A stretch of 46,720 nucleotides of DNA, from assembly GCA_903826865.1 (NCBI GenBank), contig CAIKGD010000077.1:1-46720 (forward strand). Direction: 5' to 3'. This document shows, in pieces, positions 34,220 to 41,991 of the stretch. The position numbers were made by a program, and so were the translations under genes. The notes beneath the pieces are model-generated. The model saw nothing but the letters and a program-made list of their open reading frames with translations. It had not been told where the DNA came from and searched no databases. This DNA comes from an uncultured Verrucomicrobiota bacterium. GTDB lineage: Bacteria; Verrucomicrobiota; Kiritimatiellia; Kiritimatiellales; Tichowtungiaceae. Each line of letters opens with the position of its first letter. Position 1 is the first letter of the stretch.

Positions 34220-35947
34220 ATGAAACTTCGCATCAACCAGCTCGATCTGCCGCCGGGATACACGCCGGAACAGCTCCTTAAAGCCGTCGCCAAAGCGCTG
34301 CGCTGTAATCCACCGGCGCTGAGCGGATTGAAAACGATCCGCCGTTCGATCGACGCGCGCGGCCGTTCGCCGCGCATGACGGTCGTGGTCGAAGTGGAAT
34401 TTACCGGAAAACTGCCCGCCGGCCTGCGCGATGTTGAAGTTGAGGAGGCGCAGAGGAGCAAAGGCACAGAGGAACAAAGCCGAAAATCATCAATCATTAA
34501 TCGGGAATCGCCAATTCTTGTTGTTGGTGCCGGTCCCGCCGGACTGATGGCCGCGCTTGGTCTGGCGGAAGCCGGACTCAAGCCGCTTCTGATCGACCGC
34601 GGCGAAGCCGCCGCGCCGCGCGCCAAGCGGGTCGAGTCATTCTGGAAAAGCGGAACGCTCGATGTCGAAAGCAACGTGCTCTACGGCGAGGGCGGCGCGG
34701 GCCTTTTTTCCGACGGCAAACTGACCTCACGAAGCAAAGACCGGCCGCGCGTCCGGCGCTTTCTCGAAGCGCTGGTGAGCTGCGGTGCATCGCCCGATAT
34801 TCTGATTGATGCCGAACCGCATTTGGGCAGCGACATCCTTGAAGAACTGGTTCCGGCACTGCGCAACCGGATTATTGAACTCGGCGGCGAAGTGCGTTTC
34901 GGTGCGCGGCTCGACCGGCTCGAAATTGAAAACGGTGCGGTGCTCGGCGCGGTGATTTCCGGCGAACAGTTCCGTACCGATTGCTGCGTACTGGCAACCG
35001 GTCACAGCGCCCGCGATATGTACGAGATGCTGGCGGAGCAGGGCGTACCGCTCGAACCAAAACCGTTTGCTGTCGGCGTGCGGCTTGAAATTCCTCAACC
35101 GCGTATCGACACCGCGCAGTGGGGCGGAAGTTTTCCAATGCTTGGAAGCGCCAGCTTCCGGCTGACGCGCCGCGAAGAGGAAAACGCCCGCGCCTGTTAC
35201 TCCTTCTGTATGTGTCCCGGCGGACTCGTCATTTCCTGCGCGTCGTCGGCGGGCCTGATGACGACAAACGGCATGAGCCTTTCCAAACGCGACCAGCCGT
35301 TCGGCAACGCGGCATTTCTGGTTCCGGTGATGCCTGAAGATTTTGCATCATCATTCAACCCACCCCGTCCGTCACTTCGTTCCGGCCACCCCTCCGGTGG
35401 AGGGGAATTTTTAAGTTCCACAGGGTGCCCGACTTTGTCCGCCGCAGCTTCAGCAGGGTTGGAAGCCTTTAGCGAAGGCTGGAAGGGCGGGGTGGGTTTG
35501 ACTGCTCTGGCCGGCATCGAATTCCAAAAAAAACTGGAAACGGCGGCGTTCGCGGCGGGCGGATCGGATTATTCACTGCCCGCCCAGCGGCTGGTTGATT
35601 TTCTCGAAGGTGCCGCGCCTTCGGAACTCCCGGCGGAACGTTCCTGTACGCGGACCCGTCCGGCGCAACTGCGCGGACTGCTGCCGGAGTTTGTCGAACA
35701 CACTTTGCGCAGTGCGGTGCCGAAAATGCTGCGCAGTATGCGCGGTGTGGTTCTGGACGAAGCGCTGCTCTATGCATCCGAAACGCGCAGTTCCAGTCCG
35801 GTGCGCGTTGTGCGCGGCGAAGACGGACAGTCGGCGGTGCGCGGACTCTATCCCTGTGGCGAAGGCGCGGGCTACGCCGGCGGCATCGTCAGCTCCGGTA
35901 TCGATGGCTTACGAATTGCCGAGGCAGTGGTTGAAACCATTAGGTAA
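34220..35947 (+). CDS. FAD-dependent dehydrogenase (COG2509-type) with two in-frame repeat inserts
   Basis: 575 residues from ATG 34220 (MKLRINQLDLPPGYTPEQLL). A small N-terminal domain of about 75 residues precedes the FAD domain, opened by the Rossmann motif LVVGAGPAGLMAALGLAEAG. Later YGEGGAGLFSDGKLTSRSKD, VLATGHSARDMYEML and the C-terminal GAGYAGGIVSSGIDGLRIAE are typical. The natural substrate of these proteins is unknown. Two stretches look inserted: residues ~75-98 (34444-34515, CACAGAG-type text) between the domains, and ~380-426 (35357-35498, palindromic element). The frame stays open through both. Divergent from the Ehr operon. Confidence 0.9.
   Translation: MKLRINQLDLPPGYTPEQLLKAVAKALRCNPPALSGLKTIRRSIDARGRSPRMTVVVEVEFTGKLPAGLRDVEVEEAQRSKGTEEQSRKSSIINRESPILVVGAGPAGLMAALGLAEAGLKPLLIDRGEAAAPRAKRVESFWKSGTLDVESNVLYGEGGAGLFSDGKLTSRSKDRPRVRRFLEALVSCGASPDILIDAEPHLGSDILEELVPALRNRIIELGGEVRFGARLDRLEIENGAVLGAVISGEQFRTDCCVLATGHSARDMYEMLAEQGVPLEPKPFAVGVRLEIPQPRIDTAQWGGSFPMLGSASFRLTRREEENARACYSFCMCPGGLVISCASSAGLMTTNGMSLSKRDQPFGNAAFLVPVMPEDFASSFNPPRPSLRSGHPSGGGEFLSSTGCPTLSAAASAGLEAFSEGWKGGVGLTALAGIEFQKKLETAAFAAGGSDYSLPAQRLVDFLEGAAPSELPAERSCTRTRPAQLRGLLPEFVEHTLRSAVPKMLRSMRGVVLDEALLYASETRSSSPVRVVRGEDGQSAVRGLYPCGEGAGYAGGIVSSGIDGLRIAEAVVETIR
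34444..34515. repeat. CACAGAG/ATCATCAATC-type repeat inside the FAD dehydrogenase gene
   Basis: GCGCAGAGGAGCAAAGGCACAGAGG is followed by AATCATCAATCATTAATCGG and GAATCGCC. The first part is the same loose repeat class as 18117-18140. It encodes a hydrophilic linker (QRSKGTEEQSRKSS) between the N-terminal domain and the FAD domain. Confidence 0.55.
35357..35498. repeat. 142-bp palindrome-bounded element inserted in the FAD dehydrogenase gene
   Basis: Ends AACCCACCCCG (35357-35367) and CGGGGTGGGTT (35488-35498) are a perfect 11-bp inverted repeat. Inside is a perfect hairpin, CCCCTCC ggt GGAGGGG (35389-35405), followed by AATTTTTAAGTTCC. The translated insert is Pro/Gly/Ser-rich (PPRPSLRSGHPSGGGEF). 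Looks like a non-autonomous mobile element of the MITE type. Confidence 0.7.
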
Positions 35948-35960
35948 TTAAGGAGATGTG

Positions 35961-36548
35961 ATGCATTCGAAAATTAAGCGGTTCACTCCATTTTTGATAC
36001 GACACACCATCTGCACAGCACTTCGCGGCTTGTTTTTGTATCTGGTGGTAATCGGAATCAACACTGGTTGCGTCAATTTCGTTACACACGGGCGACAAAA
36101 CTCTTCATACTGGGGTGGGTATTCTTCTGGGCAAAAGCTCGAGCTTTTACAGGATTGTTTTATCGCAGGAGTTGACGATGGCCTCGACGGATATCGGCAT
36201 GCTCTTCTCCCTCAAGGGGACCTGTGGAGACCAGCCGGCTTACACCCGGCACCTAAGACGATATCTTGTTGGAATAAAGGGGAAACAAACGAATGGCGGT
36301 TTCCCGGAATCGACCTTATTGGGGTAATTCCAAAAGGGACCTTGATCAAAATTAGTCATGTAAAAGTGAATCGAGGGTGGAGTTGGTGGGCGGGTGCATA
36401 CTGCGACGCTACGGTCTATGGCAAAATTACAGATGGTGAATTCTATGGACAGCTTGTTGATATGCTTGATGCGTCGGTTTTGCGGTCTGATGAAAATTGG
36501 GAGCCGAATCCTGTCCTACTTAGATCAGCTGGGAAGGCTGGACAATAA
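35961..36548 (+). CDS. Hypothetical exported protein
   Basis: 195 residues from ATG 35961, which has a near-ideal AGGAG five bases upstream. A hydrophobic stretch (LRGLFLYLVVIGINTGC) ends in a Cys that could be a lipobox, though the leading ~20 residues are long and charged. The remainder (WGGYSSGQKLELLQDCFIAG, GDLWRPAGLHPAPKT, GIDLIGVIPKGTLIKISHV) matches no family I know. Codon use is AT-richer than the neighbours, suggesting recent acquisition. It follows the FAD dehydrogenase by 13 bases. Confidence 0.65.
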   Translation: MHSKIKRFTPFLIRHTICTALRGLFLYLVVIGINTGCVNFVTHGRQNSSYWGGYSSGQKLELLQDCFIAGVDDGLDGYRHALLPQGDLWRPAGLHPAPKTISCWNKGETNEWRFPGIDLIGVIPKGTLIKISHVKVNRGWSWWAGAYCDATVYGKITDGEFYGQLVDMLDASVLRSDENWEPNPVLLRSAGKAGQ

Positions 36549-36657
36549 ATTTTAGAATCAAAGGTAGATCTTCGGCGCGTTTAAGCATTAAAGCTGTGAG
36601 TTTCGAGTTGGAGAAGAGTGGACTGATGAAATTTCACAGTGTTCACCCGTTGTGATG

Positions 36658-36708
36658 CTGTTGTACCGGATTTGGAGGGCGCGGTTCCACCCGCGCCGCT
36701 GACAACAG
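36658..36708. repeat. Nested inverted repeat between convergent genes
   Basis: Outer arms CTGTTGT (36658-36664) and ACAACAG (36702-36708); inner arms GGCGCGG (36678-36684) and CCGCGCC (36691-36697) around TTCCAC. It sits between two convergent genes, so it may act as a bidirectional terminator, but there is no T-run. The GGGCGCGGTTCCACCCGCGCC core looks like a dispersed palindromic repeat. The remaining bases of 36549-36717 show nothing else. Confidence 0.55.
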
Positions 36709-36717
36709 TCAGTCCGA

Positions 36718-37236
36718 TCAGTTCGTCTTGTCTTTAACTTTGATATCCACGGACTTCAGAGTGCCAATGTCTTCAAGCGCACTGCCGGTATAACCTTCGG
36801 ACAGAGGGACCGTTAGACTTCGAAAGTTTTCTCCGAAATGCGTGCGGGACTCTATGCGAAGAACATACTTTCCGTTCAGCAGGTCAATTGCGCCGATTTG
36901 CGCCGGAATGCTGACCGTGCTGCTCTGGTTCCAGCCAACGGTTGCTCCGCTGACCGCGTCAATATCGGTAAGCTTTTCTGTCGCTTTCGATTTAGATGCC
37001 CAGCTCTTCAGTTTGTCGTAATGAGTTTTTCGTTTAGAGAACATATGCAGGGTCTTAACAAACTCACCGTTATCATTTTCCAGCCAGAGCACCATCATGG
37101 GATTGTCGTTGCTGCCATCACGGATTGTGACCGTTATTTCCAGAGTTTTGCCTGTGCTGTCTGCATACAGTGCCGAAAACTGTGGGGATGCAGTTAATGC
37201 CGTTAACGCCAGAATCAGCTTAATTCTACTTTTCAT
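36718..37236 (-). CDS. Exported DUF2271-like protein
   Basis: 172 residues with a signal peptide (MKSRIKLILALTALTASPQFSALYA, cut after about residue 25). The body resembles DUF2271 periplasmic proteins: MMVLWLENDNGEFVKTLHMF, then WASKSKATEKLTDIDAVSGAT and VPAQIG-type beta strands with YVLRIESRTHFGEN. DUF2271 members are often found beside flavin-linked redox or iron-uptake genes; function unknown. The family call is moderate. Confidence 0.7.
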   Translation of the reverse strand: MKSRIKLILALTALTASPQFSALYADSTGKTLEITVTIRDGSNDNPMMVLWLENDNGEFVKTLHMFSKRKTHYDKLKSWASKSKATEKLTDIDAVSGATVGWNQSSTVSIPAQIGAIDLLNGKYVLRIESRTHFGENFRSLTVPLSEGYTGSALEDIGTLKSVDIKVKDKTN

Positions 37237-37275
37237 ATACCAATCCGTTTTTTGCCATTCGAAAACAGAATCCGG

Positions 37276-37917
37276 TTACTCAGTTTGGACGTCCAATATG
37301 CAGTAGAGGGTAATATAATCATTTACATCAAAGTTGTCCGGCGGAAGCGCTATTGCGCGTTGATCGGGTCCCACGATGTATTCTCCGGACGGAGGAATAG
37401 CTGTTGCACGGTTGTCGGTGCCGACAATACTGATCCATCCCTTTGGCGTAGCAATTGTGCGGCCGTCCGGACCTTCAAGCGTTGTTCCTTTGGGTGGAAC
37501 GGCGACAATACGTCCGTCTTTGCCTTCAACTTGTTTCCAGCCTTTAGGAACGGCAACGAGCCGGTTATCCGGTCCTTCGACAGCTATGCCGCCCGGCGGA
37601 ATGGCAACGACACGGCCATCTGATCCCTCTCCGTAACTCCATCCTTTGGGAATGGCGACCAAACGCTGATCGTTTCCTTTTTCAGCCGTTCCTTGCGGCG
37701 GAATTGCAACCAGCCGTCCGTCCGGACCCTGTGCCTTATCCCAGCCCGCCGGAATTGAGGTGGTTCTGCCGTCCAGTCCGCAATATCCACCGCCGTTCGG
37801 GGTAACGGCTACGGCCCGTCCATCCGGGCATGTTTCCGATTTCCACGCCGCAGAAGCAGTTGTCGTGCTGACAATTAAAATTGAAGCGGTGATTGAGGCT
37901 TTTATGCAACTTTTCAT
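37276..37917 (-). CDS. Exported protein built from ten 17-residue repeats
   Basis: 213 residues from ATG 37917. A signal peptide (MKSCIKASITASILIVSTTTASA) is followed from about residue 31 by ten tandem units of exactly 17 residues, consensus PDGRLVAIPPGGxxxEG. The units alternate between a PPxG type (for example PDGRLVAIPPQGTAEKG) and a PKGW type (for example NDQRLVAIPKGWSYGEG), so the true period is 34 residues. DGR/DNR/DQR and VAIP are the invariant parts. The pattern predicts a regular beta structure (solenoid or propeller-like). Ends with a short FDVNDYITLYCILDVQTE tail. Not a family I recognise. Confidence 0.85.
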   Translation of the reverse strand: MKSCIKASITASILIVSTTTASAAWKSETCPDGRAVAVTPNGGGYCGLDGRTTSIPAGWDKAQGPDGRLVAIPPQGTAEKGNDQRLVAIPKGWSYGEGSDGRVVAIPPGGIAVEGPDNRLVAVPKGWKQVEGKDGRIVAVPPKGTTLEGPDGRTIATPKGWISIVGTDNRATAIPPSGEYIVGPDQRAIALPPDNFDVNDYITLYCILDVQTE

Positions 37918-38129
37918 AGCGTACTGTTTTGTCCGGATGCAGCTTGATTTACAAGCCCGACGATCAGTGTATATCACCAATGACAGATGTCCGGCAAACA
38001 GGAAAGTCGCCGTTCCGTGACTTGCTGATTTTATTGCCTTGCAGTGGTGCGCGCTGCCGAACCGGACGCCGGCGATACGTAACCGCCGCCGCCCGGACGG
38101 CGTGGAGGCCGTTCATCCATTATGCTGAT

Positions 38130-38909
38130 TTAATCAATGAGTTTTGCGGCCAGCCATTCGTCAGGCCGGTGAAAAGAAATTACCGGATGCGGTGATGTCG
38201 TGGACAGTACAAGTTCGCGATGTTTCGCATAATCGTAACGGCAGAAGCTGACGCGCAGGCTGTTCCCGGACTTGAAGCTGACCAGTCCCAGCACAGCCGC
38301 CGGCACTTTTACTGATACGTTCCAGCCCTTGGATGTACGTGTCACTTTGCTGCTGAACCCGACCGGGGTCACGAGCATGTTTTCGAACGGCAGGCACTCG
38401 GCATCCGGAGCGGAGCGCCCGCCGGGGCCCGGAAGGTGCAGGTGCATCCGCCGGTTATTGGGCGTGATATGCAGTTCAACATAATCCGCGCGGCCTTCTG
38501 CCTGTAAAAACATTTCAAACACGTCGCCCAGCTGCCACATTTTCTGATTATCGTCTGTTGCCAGTGTGGACACCTCGTCGTCCGATAATACCGCTTTAAC
38601 AATCAGCGTTTCCGGAGTCCATGCCACGCGGACTGCGGCAGGCTTGAATTCCGGACCGGTGGATTGCCGCCAGGGCTGGCCGAGATACAGTTTTTTTGAG
38701 ACCGCCTTGTTACTCAGGGTGCGCGGAACTTCAATCGCTTCAGGGTTCAGCTGAGAAGTCACCGCGGCGGATTGATGTGCGCATCCAGTGAGCGACAGGG
38801 CGGCTGATTGTGCTGCTAATGAGGTCAATGTAAGCGCCTTTCGATATTTTTGTTTGAATCTGCCGGACCATACCCCGGGTGCGACTTCTCTGCTTTGCCG
38901 TATTCGCAT
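38130..38909 (-). CDS. Lipoprotein with a CBM9/DOMON-like domain
   Basis: 259 residues from ATG 38909; a longer open frame to 39053 lacks support. The N-terminus has a hydrophobic run ending ALSLTGCAHQS, a lipobox. The rest has the strand-rich pattern of family 9 carbohydrate-binding-like domains: VRVAWTPETLIVKAVLSDDEV, QLGDVFEMFLQAEGRADYVEL, HITPNNRRMHLHLPG, and GWNVSVKVPAAVLG. This suggests binding of a glycan or small ligand at the cell envelope; no catalytic domain is attached. The 149-base gap downstream (37981-38129) shows no gene. Confidence 0.7.
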   Translation of the reverse strand: MRIRQSREVAPGVWSGRFKQKYRKALTLTSLAAQSAALSLTGCAHQSAAVTSQLNPEAIEVPRTLSNKAVSKKLYLGQPWRQSTGPEFKPAAVRVAWTPETLIVKAVLSDDEVSTLATDDNQKMWQLGDVFEMFLQAEGRADYVELHITPNNRRMHLHLPGPGGRSAPDAECLPFENMLVTPVGFSSKVTRTSKGWNVSVKVPAAVLGLVSFKSGNSLRVSFCRYDYAKHRELVLSTTSPHPVISFHRPDEWLAAKLID

Positions 38910-39088
38910 GATTGCATTTGAATAGACGTGAAAAAAATAAAAGTCAACCTGCTTGTGATGCGAATGCGGCGGCAGGCGCGGCTGACTTCCAGCGCTGTAA
39001 CGATATGAGCCTGCGCAGCCGTATAAGCCCCGCCCGAAAATGGCGCGACTCATGGAATCGCGGGTTGATCTTAGCCGGTAAATTTAAC

Positions 39089-39116
39089 TTGTTTTCGGTA
39101 TTGGAAATAATATACA
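39089..39116 (+). promoter_or_regulatory. Possible promoter for infA
   Basis: TTGTTT (39089-39094) and TATACA (39111-39116), 16 bases apart, about 28 bases before the infA start codon. The rest of the 235-base gap (38910-39144) shows no gene or strong structure. Confidence 0.4.
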
Positions 39117-39144
39117 GCAGTGCAAATTTCTGTGCGGAGACTGT

Positions 39145-39369
39145 ATGGCGAAGCAGGATGACACTTTAGTTTCATTGGACGGTACGGTTACAGAGGTGCT
39201 TCCGGGCACCATGTACCGCGTGAAGTTCGATAACGGGCACACGGTGCTGGCGCACGTCTCCGGCAAAATCCGCAAAAATTTCATCCGCATTTCCATCGGC
39301 GACAAGGTGACTGTTGAGATATCCACCTATGACCTGACCAAGGGCCGCATCACCTATCGCCACGCCTGA
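39145..39369 (+). CDS. infA: Translation initiation factor IF-1
   Basis: 74 residues, standard size. OB-fold protein that occupies the ribosomal A site during initiation. Signature stretches: [61 protein letters not shown] at the right spacing before ATG 39145. Intact. Confidence 0.97.
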   Translation: MAKQDDTLVSLDGTVTEVLPGTMYRVKFDNGHTVLAHVSGKIRKNFIRISIGDKVTVEISTYDLTKGRITYRHA

Positions 39370-39516
39370 TTCAGTTGTGTTTAAAGTGAACCGCGACCGG
39401 GTATACTTTCTAACGCTCCCGGACAGCTTATTATTCCATTAATTTTCTGTTGTCTCACTGCGGAATAGGGCTTATCCTCCCCGCTCATTTTTGTTCTGCT
39501 AAATGGAGTTTTTGTT

Positions 39517-40221
39517 ATGGCGCACCCGCTTGAAGCACTGCTGGTATTGCAGGAAACGGATCGAAAAATCGCAAAACTTCAGCGCGAAATCCGCGACATC
39601 CCCGCCCGTAAAGCCGACATCGAAAAACAGCTCGAAGGCGCCAAAATCAAACTTTCACAGGCCCGTGAAGCGCTGAAAAAAAACGCGGCCGATCTCAAAC
39701 AGCTGGAAGTCGAGGCCGGAACTCACAGCGAAAAGATCATAAAATACAAACAGCAGCAGATGGAGGCTAAAACCAACGATCAGTACCGTGCGTTTCTCCA
39801 GGAAATCGCCGCGGCTGAAAAAGTTATTTCCTCCCTCGAAGACCGCGAAATCGTATTGATGGAACAGGCCGAGGCCGCCAAAAAAGTCATCGCCGAGCGC
39901 GAGACGGAACTGAAAGAAGAAGAAGGCGGCGTAAGCGAAGAAAAAGAGATGCTCGAAGACCGCCTGAAAGAAGTTCAGGAAGATCTCAACGCGCTGATCG
40001 CTGATCGCGGGCGGATCACTGCAACGGTCAGTCCTTCACTGCTTGCCAAATACGACCGGCTCTTCGCCAACAAAGGCGACTTTGCGGTTGTTCAGGTGGA
40101 AAAAGACCACTGCTCCGGCTGCCACATGAAACTGCCGCCGCAGGTTACGAACGACGCACTCAATCCGGCTAAACTGGTCATCTGTAATTTTTGCGGGCGC
40201 ATGCTCATCCACCTCCGCTAA
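39517..40221 (+). CDS. C4-type zinc-ribbon coiled-coil protein (DUF164/CT398-like)
   Basis: 234 residues. About residues 10-180 are a long charged coiled coil (KLQREIRDIPARKADIEKQL onward). The C-terminus has a zinc ribbon, CSGCHMKLPPQV then CNFCGRMLIHL, with two CxxC pairs. CT398-type proteins are of uncertain function (reported contacts with RNA polymerase or export systems in chlamydiae). In many genomes this gene lies beside the RNase P RNA gene, as here. ATG 39517 has TGGAG upstream. Confidence 0.93.
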   Translation: MAHPLEALLVLQETDRKIAKLQREIRDIPARKADIEKQLEGAKIKLSQAREALKKNAADLKQLEVEAGTHSEKIIKYKQQQMEAKTNDQYRAFLQEIAAAEKVISSLEDREIVLMEQAEAAKKVIAERETELKEEEGGVSEEKEMLEDRLKEVQEDLNALIADRGRITATVSPSLLAKYDRLFANKGDFAVVQVEKDHCSGCHMKLPPQVTNDALNPAKLVICNFCGRMLIHLR

Positions 40222-40228
40222 GCAAAAA

Positions 40229-40340
40229 CTCTGGAGTGCGGACGCAAGCAGCGCGCGAGGCCGCTTTGTTTCTGAAAAGCTCCGTCGCACTTCGTTTGCC
40301 GGAGCACTCCAAAGCGCGCTGCGCTTCAAACTTTGGAAAA
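40229..40340. repeat. Palindromic repeat between the zinc-ribbon gene and rnpB
   Basis: GGAGTGC (40233-40239) and GCACTCC (40304-40310), with GCGCGCGAGG and AAAGCGCGCT around them, form an interrupted inverted repeat. The CTCTGGAGTGCGG/CACTCCAAAG style is that of a dispersed repeat. It may also end transcription of the upstream gene. No gene in the gap. Confidence 0.5.
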
Positions 40341-40380
40341 CTTCTCGCCTTGGCGGATGCCGCCGCGTACCTTCCTTCAC

Positions 40381-40740
40381 CGCAGGCAGAGTGTATCGAC
40401 CGCTCTTTGGTTCGCCAAGGGGAGGAAAGTCCGGACTCCGCAGGGCAGGACGTTCCGTGGTTAACGCGGAAACTCCGGTGCTAAATCGCCGGGGATGGAA
40501 AGTGCCACAGAAATTATACCGCCCTGAGGGCGCTTCGGCGCATCGAAGGGTAAGGGTGAAATGGTGGGGTAAAAGCCCACCGCTCCAAGGGTAACCGCGG
40601 AGGCAGGGTAAACCCCGTCCGGAGCAAGATCAAATAGGGAACGAGGAGCTGCCCGCTCCACTTGAGTTCCGGGTTGATCGCATTAGATAAATGGTCGACT
40701 CCTTCGGGAGAACAGAATCCGGCTTACAGCTCTGCCTGCG
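40381..40740 (+). ncRNA. rnpB: RNase P RNA, bacterial type A
   Basis: Catalytic RNA that removes 5' leaders from tRNA precursors. The conserved cores are present: GAGGAAAGTCCGGACTC (40422-40438), CAGAAATTATACCGCC near 40508, GGTAAGGGTGAAATGGTGG near 40549, GTAAACCCC near 40610 and ACAGAATCCGGCTTACAG near the 3' end. The P1 helix is exact: CGCAGGCAGA at 40381-40390 pairs with TCTGCCTGCG at 40731-40740. About 360 nt. It follows the zinc-ribbon gene. Confidence 0.97.
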
Positions 40741-40748
40741 CTTTTTGG

Positions 40749-40888
40749 ACGTAACGAGTACTGCGTATTCCGTAATCGGTGATATCTCTTCGACAGAAAC
40801 TGGTGCCGAAAAGCCGGTTTCTGGAATTCGCTTTAATTCGAGTTCATTCGCGGTCGCTTTTCCTCATTACGCATTACTCGTTACGTAG
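40749..40888. repeat. Inverted repeat of ACGTAACGAGTA type after rnpB
   Basis: ACGTAACGAGTACTGCGTA near 40751 is matched by the inverted TACGCATTACTCGTTACGT near 40867. The ~100 bases between are AT-balanced filler with no gene. It lies between rnpB and the convergent hydE gene; possible terminator or dispersed repeat. Confidence 0.55.
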
Positions 40889-41972
40889 TACGTTTCTCAT
40901 AATGCTTCGAATCGCCCCACTGGTTGAAGCCGATGGTTTCGCCGATGGACTGGATGCGGCGGGTCAGGCAGCCGCGGCACATAGATGAATTTTCATCGAG
41001 GCACGGTTTATTGTCATAGAGCACATAGTTCGGGCGGAACTCGGTTTCGGTGACGTTAGGCATGATGACGTTTGCGCCGCACTTAAGTCCCATTTCCCGT
41101 CCGGAATGTTCCAGGGCCTGAAGCGCGGTGGCGGCGGCGATGTTAACGTCCTTAAGCACAATGCGCGTTACGGCGATCATCTTGAGACCGAGCGTCAGCG
41201 CAGCCTGTTTCTGTTCGTCAGTGTAGGGCGGAATCGCTTGGCCCATCGGCGTGTCGCGGTGCGGGATATACGGCCCCATGCCGACCATGTCGATGTCGAG
41301 ATCCTTCATAAACAGGATGTCGTTGACCAGATCGTCCGTCGTCTGGCCGGGCAGCCCCATCAACACGCCGGTGCCGACCTGATAGCCGGTTTTTTTGAGC
41401 AGGGCAAGGCAGTTTTTGCGCGCTTCAAAATCGTGATCGGCCGGATGCAGTTTTTTATACAGCTCCGGGTTGGTGGTTTCGATGCGGAGCAGGTAACGGT
41501 GAGCGCCCGCTTCGCGCCCGCGGCGGTAAGTTTCTTCCGTTTGTTCGCCGAGCGACAGCGTGACGCCCAGTTTGCCGTCTGTGGCCGCTTTGATCTGCCG
41601 GAGCACCCGTTCAATCAGTTCGATATACGCCGCATCCTGCCGCTCGCCGGACTGAATCACGACCGAGCCGTATTCGTTTTCAAACGCCCAGATCGCTTCG
41701 CGTACCATTTCCTCTTCGTCCATCTGGAAACGTTTCACGTTCCGGTTGCTTTTGCGGATGCCGCAGTAGTAGCAGTCCTTGATGCAGATATTGCTGCACT
41801 CAATGATGCCGCGGAAATAGGCAACCTTACCGACATACTTGGCTTTCACCCGGTACGCGCAGTCGTACAGCGCCTGAAGCTCCTTTTCATCGGAGAGCTC
41901 GAGCAAGTACCGGATCTTATCCGGAGTCAACGCTTCGTCGCGGTCAACTTTTTTTAAAATGTGATCTGTCAT
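40881..41972 (-). CDS. hydE: [FeFe] hydrogenase maturation radical-SAM enzyme HydE
   Basis: 363 residues from ATG 41972 (MTDHILKKVDRDEALTP); the frame is open to 42092 but those residues overlap hydG. The SAM cluster is CIKDCYYCG (CxxxCxxC). A second set of cysteines near the C terminus (CLDENSSMCRGCLTRR) can carry the auxiliary cluster. HydE acts on the Fe(CO)2CN complex from HydG to build the H-cluster precursor. Last gene of the maturation operon, 19 bases after hydG. Length matches known HydE (about 350). Confidence 0.96.
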   Translation of the reverse strand: MTDHILKKVDRDEALTPDKIRYLLELSDEKELQALYDCAYRVKAKYVGKVAYFRGIIECSNICIKDCYYCGIRKSNRNVKRFQMDEEEMVREAIWAFENEYGSVVIQSGERQDAAYIELIERVLRQIKAATDGKLGVTLSLGEQTEETYRRGREAGAHRYLLRIETTNPELYKKLHPADHDFEARKNCLALLKKTGYQVGTGVLMGLPGQTTDDLVNDILFMKDLDIDMVGMGPYIPHRDTPMGQAIPPYTDEQKQAALTLGLKMIAVTRIVLKDVNIAAATALQALEHSGREMGLKCGANVIMPNVTETEFRPNYVLYDNKPCLDENSSMCRGCLTRRIQSIGETIGFNQWGDSKHYEKRTT

Positions 41973-41991
41973 GTCAGTCAAATCCGGCGGA

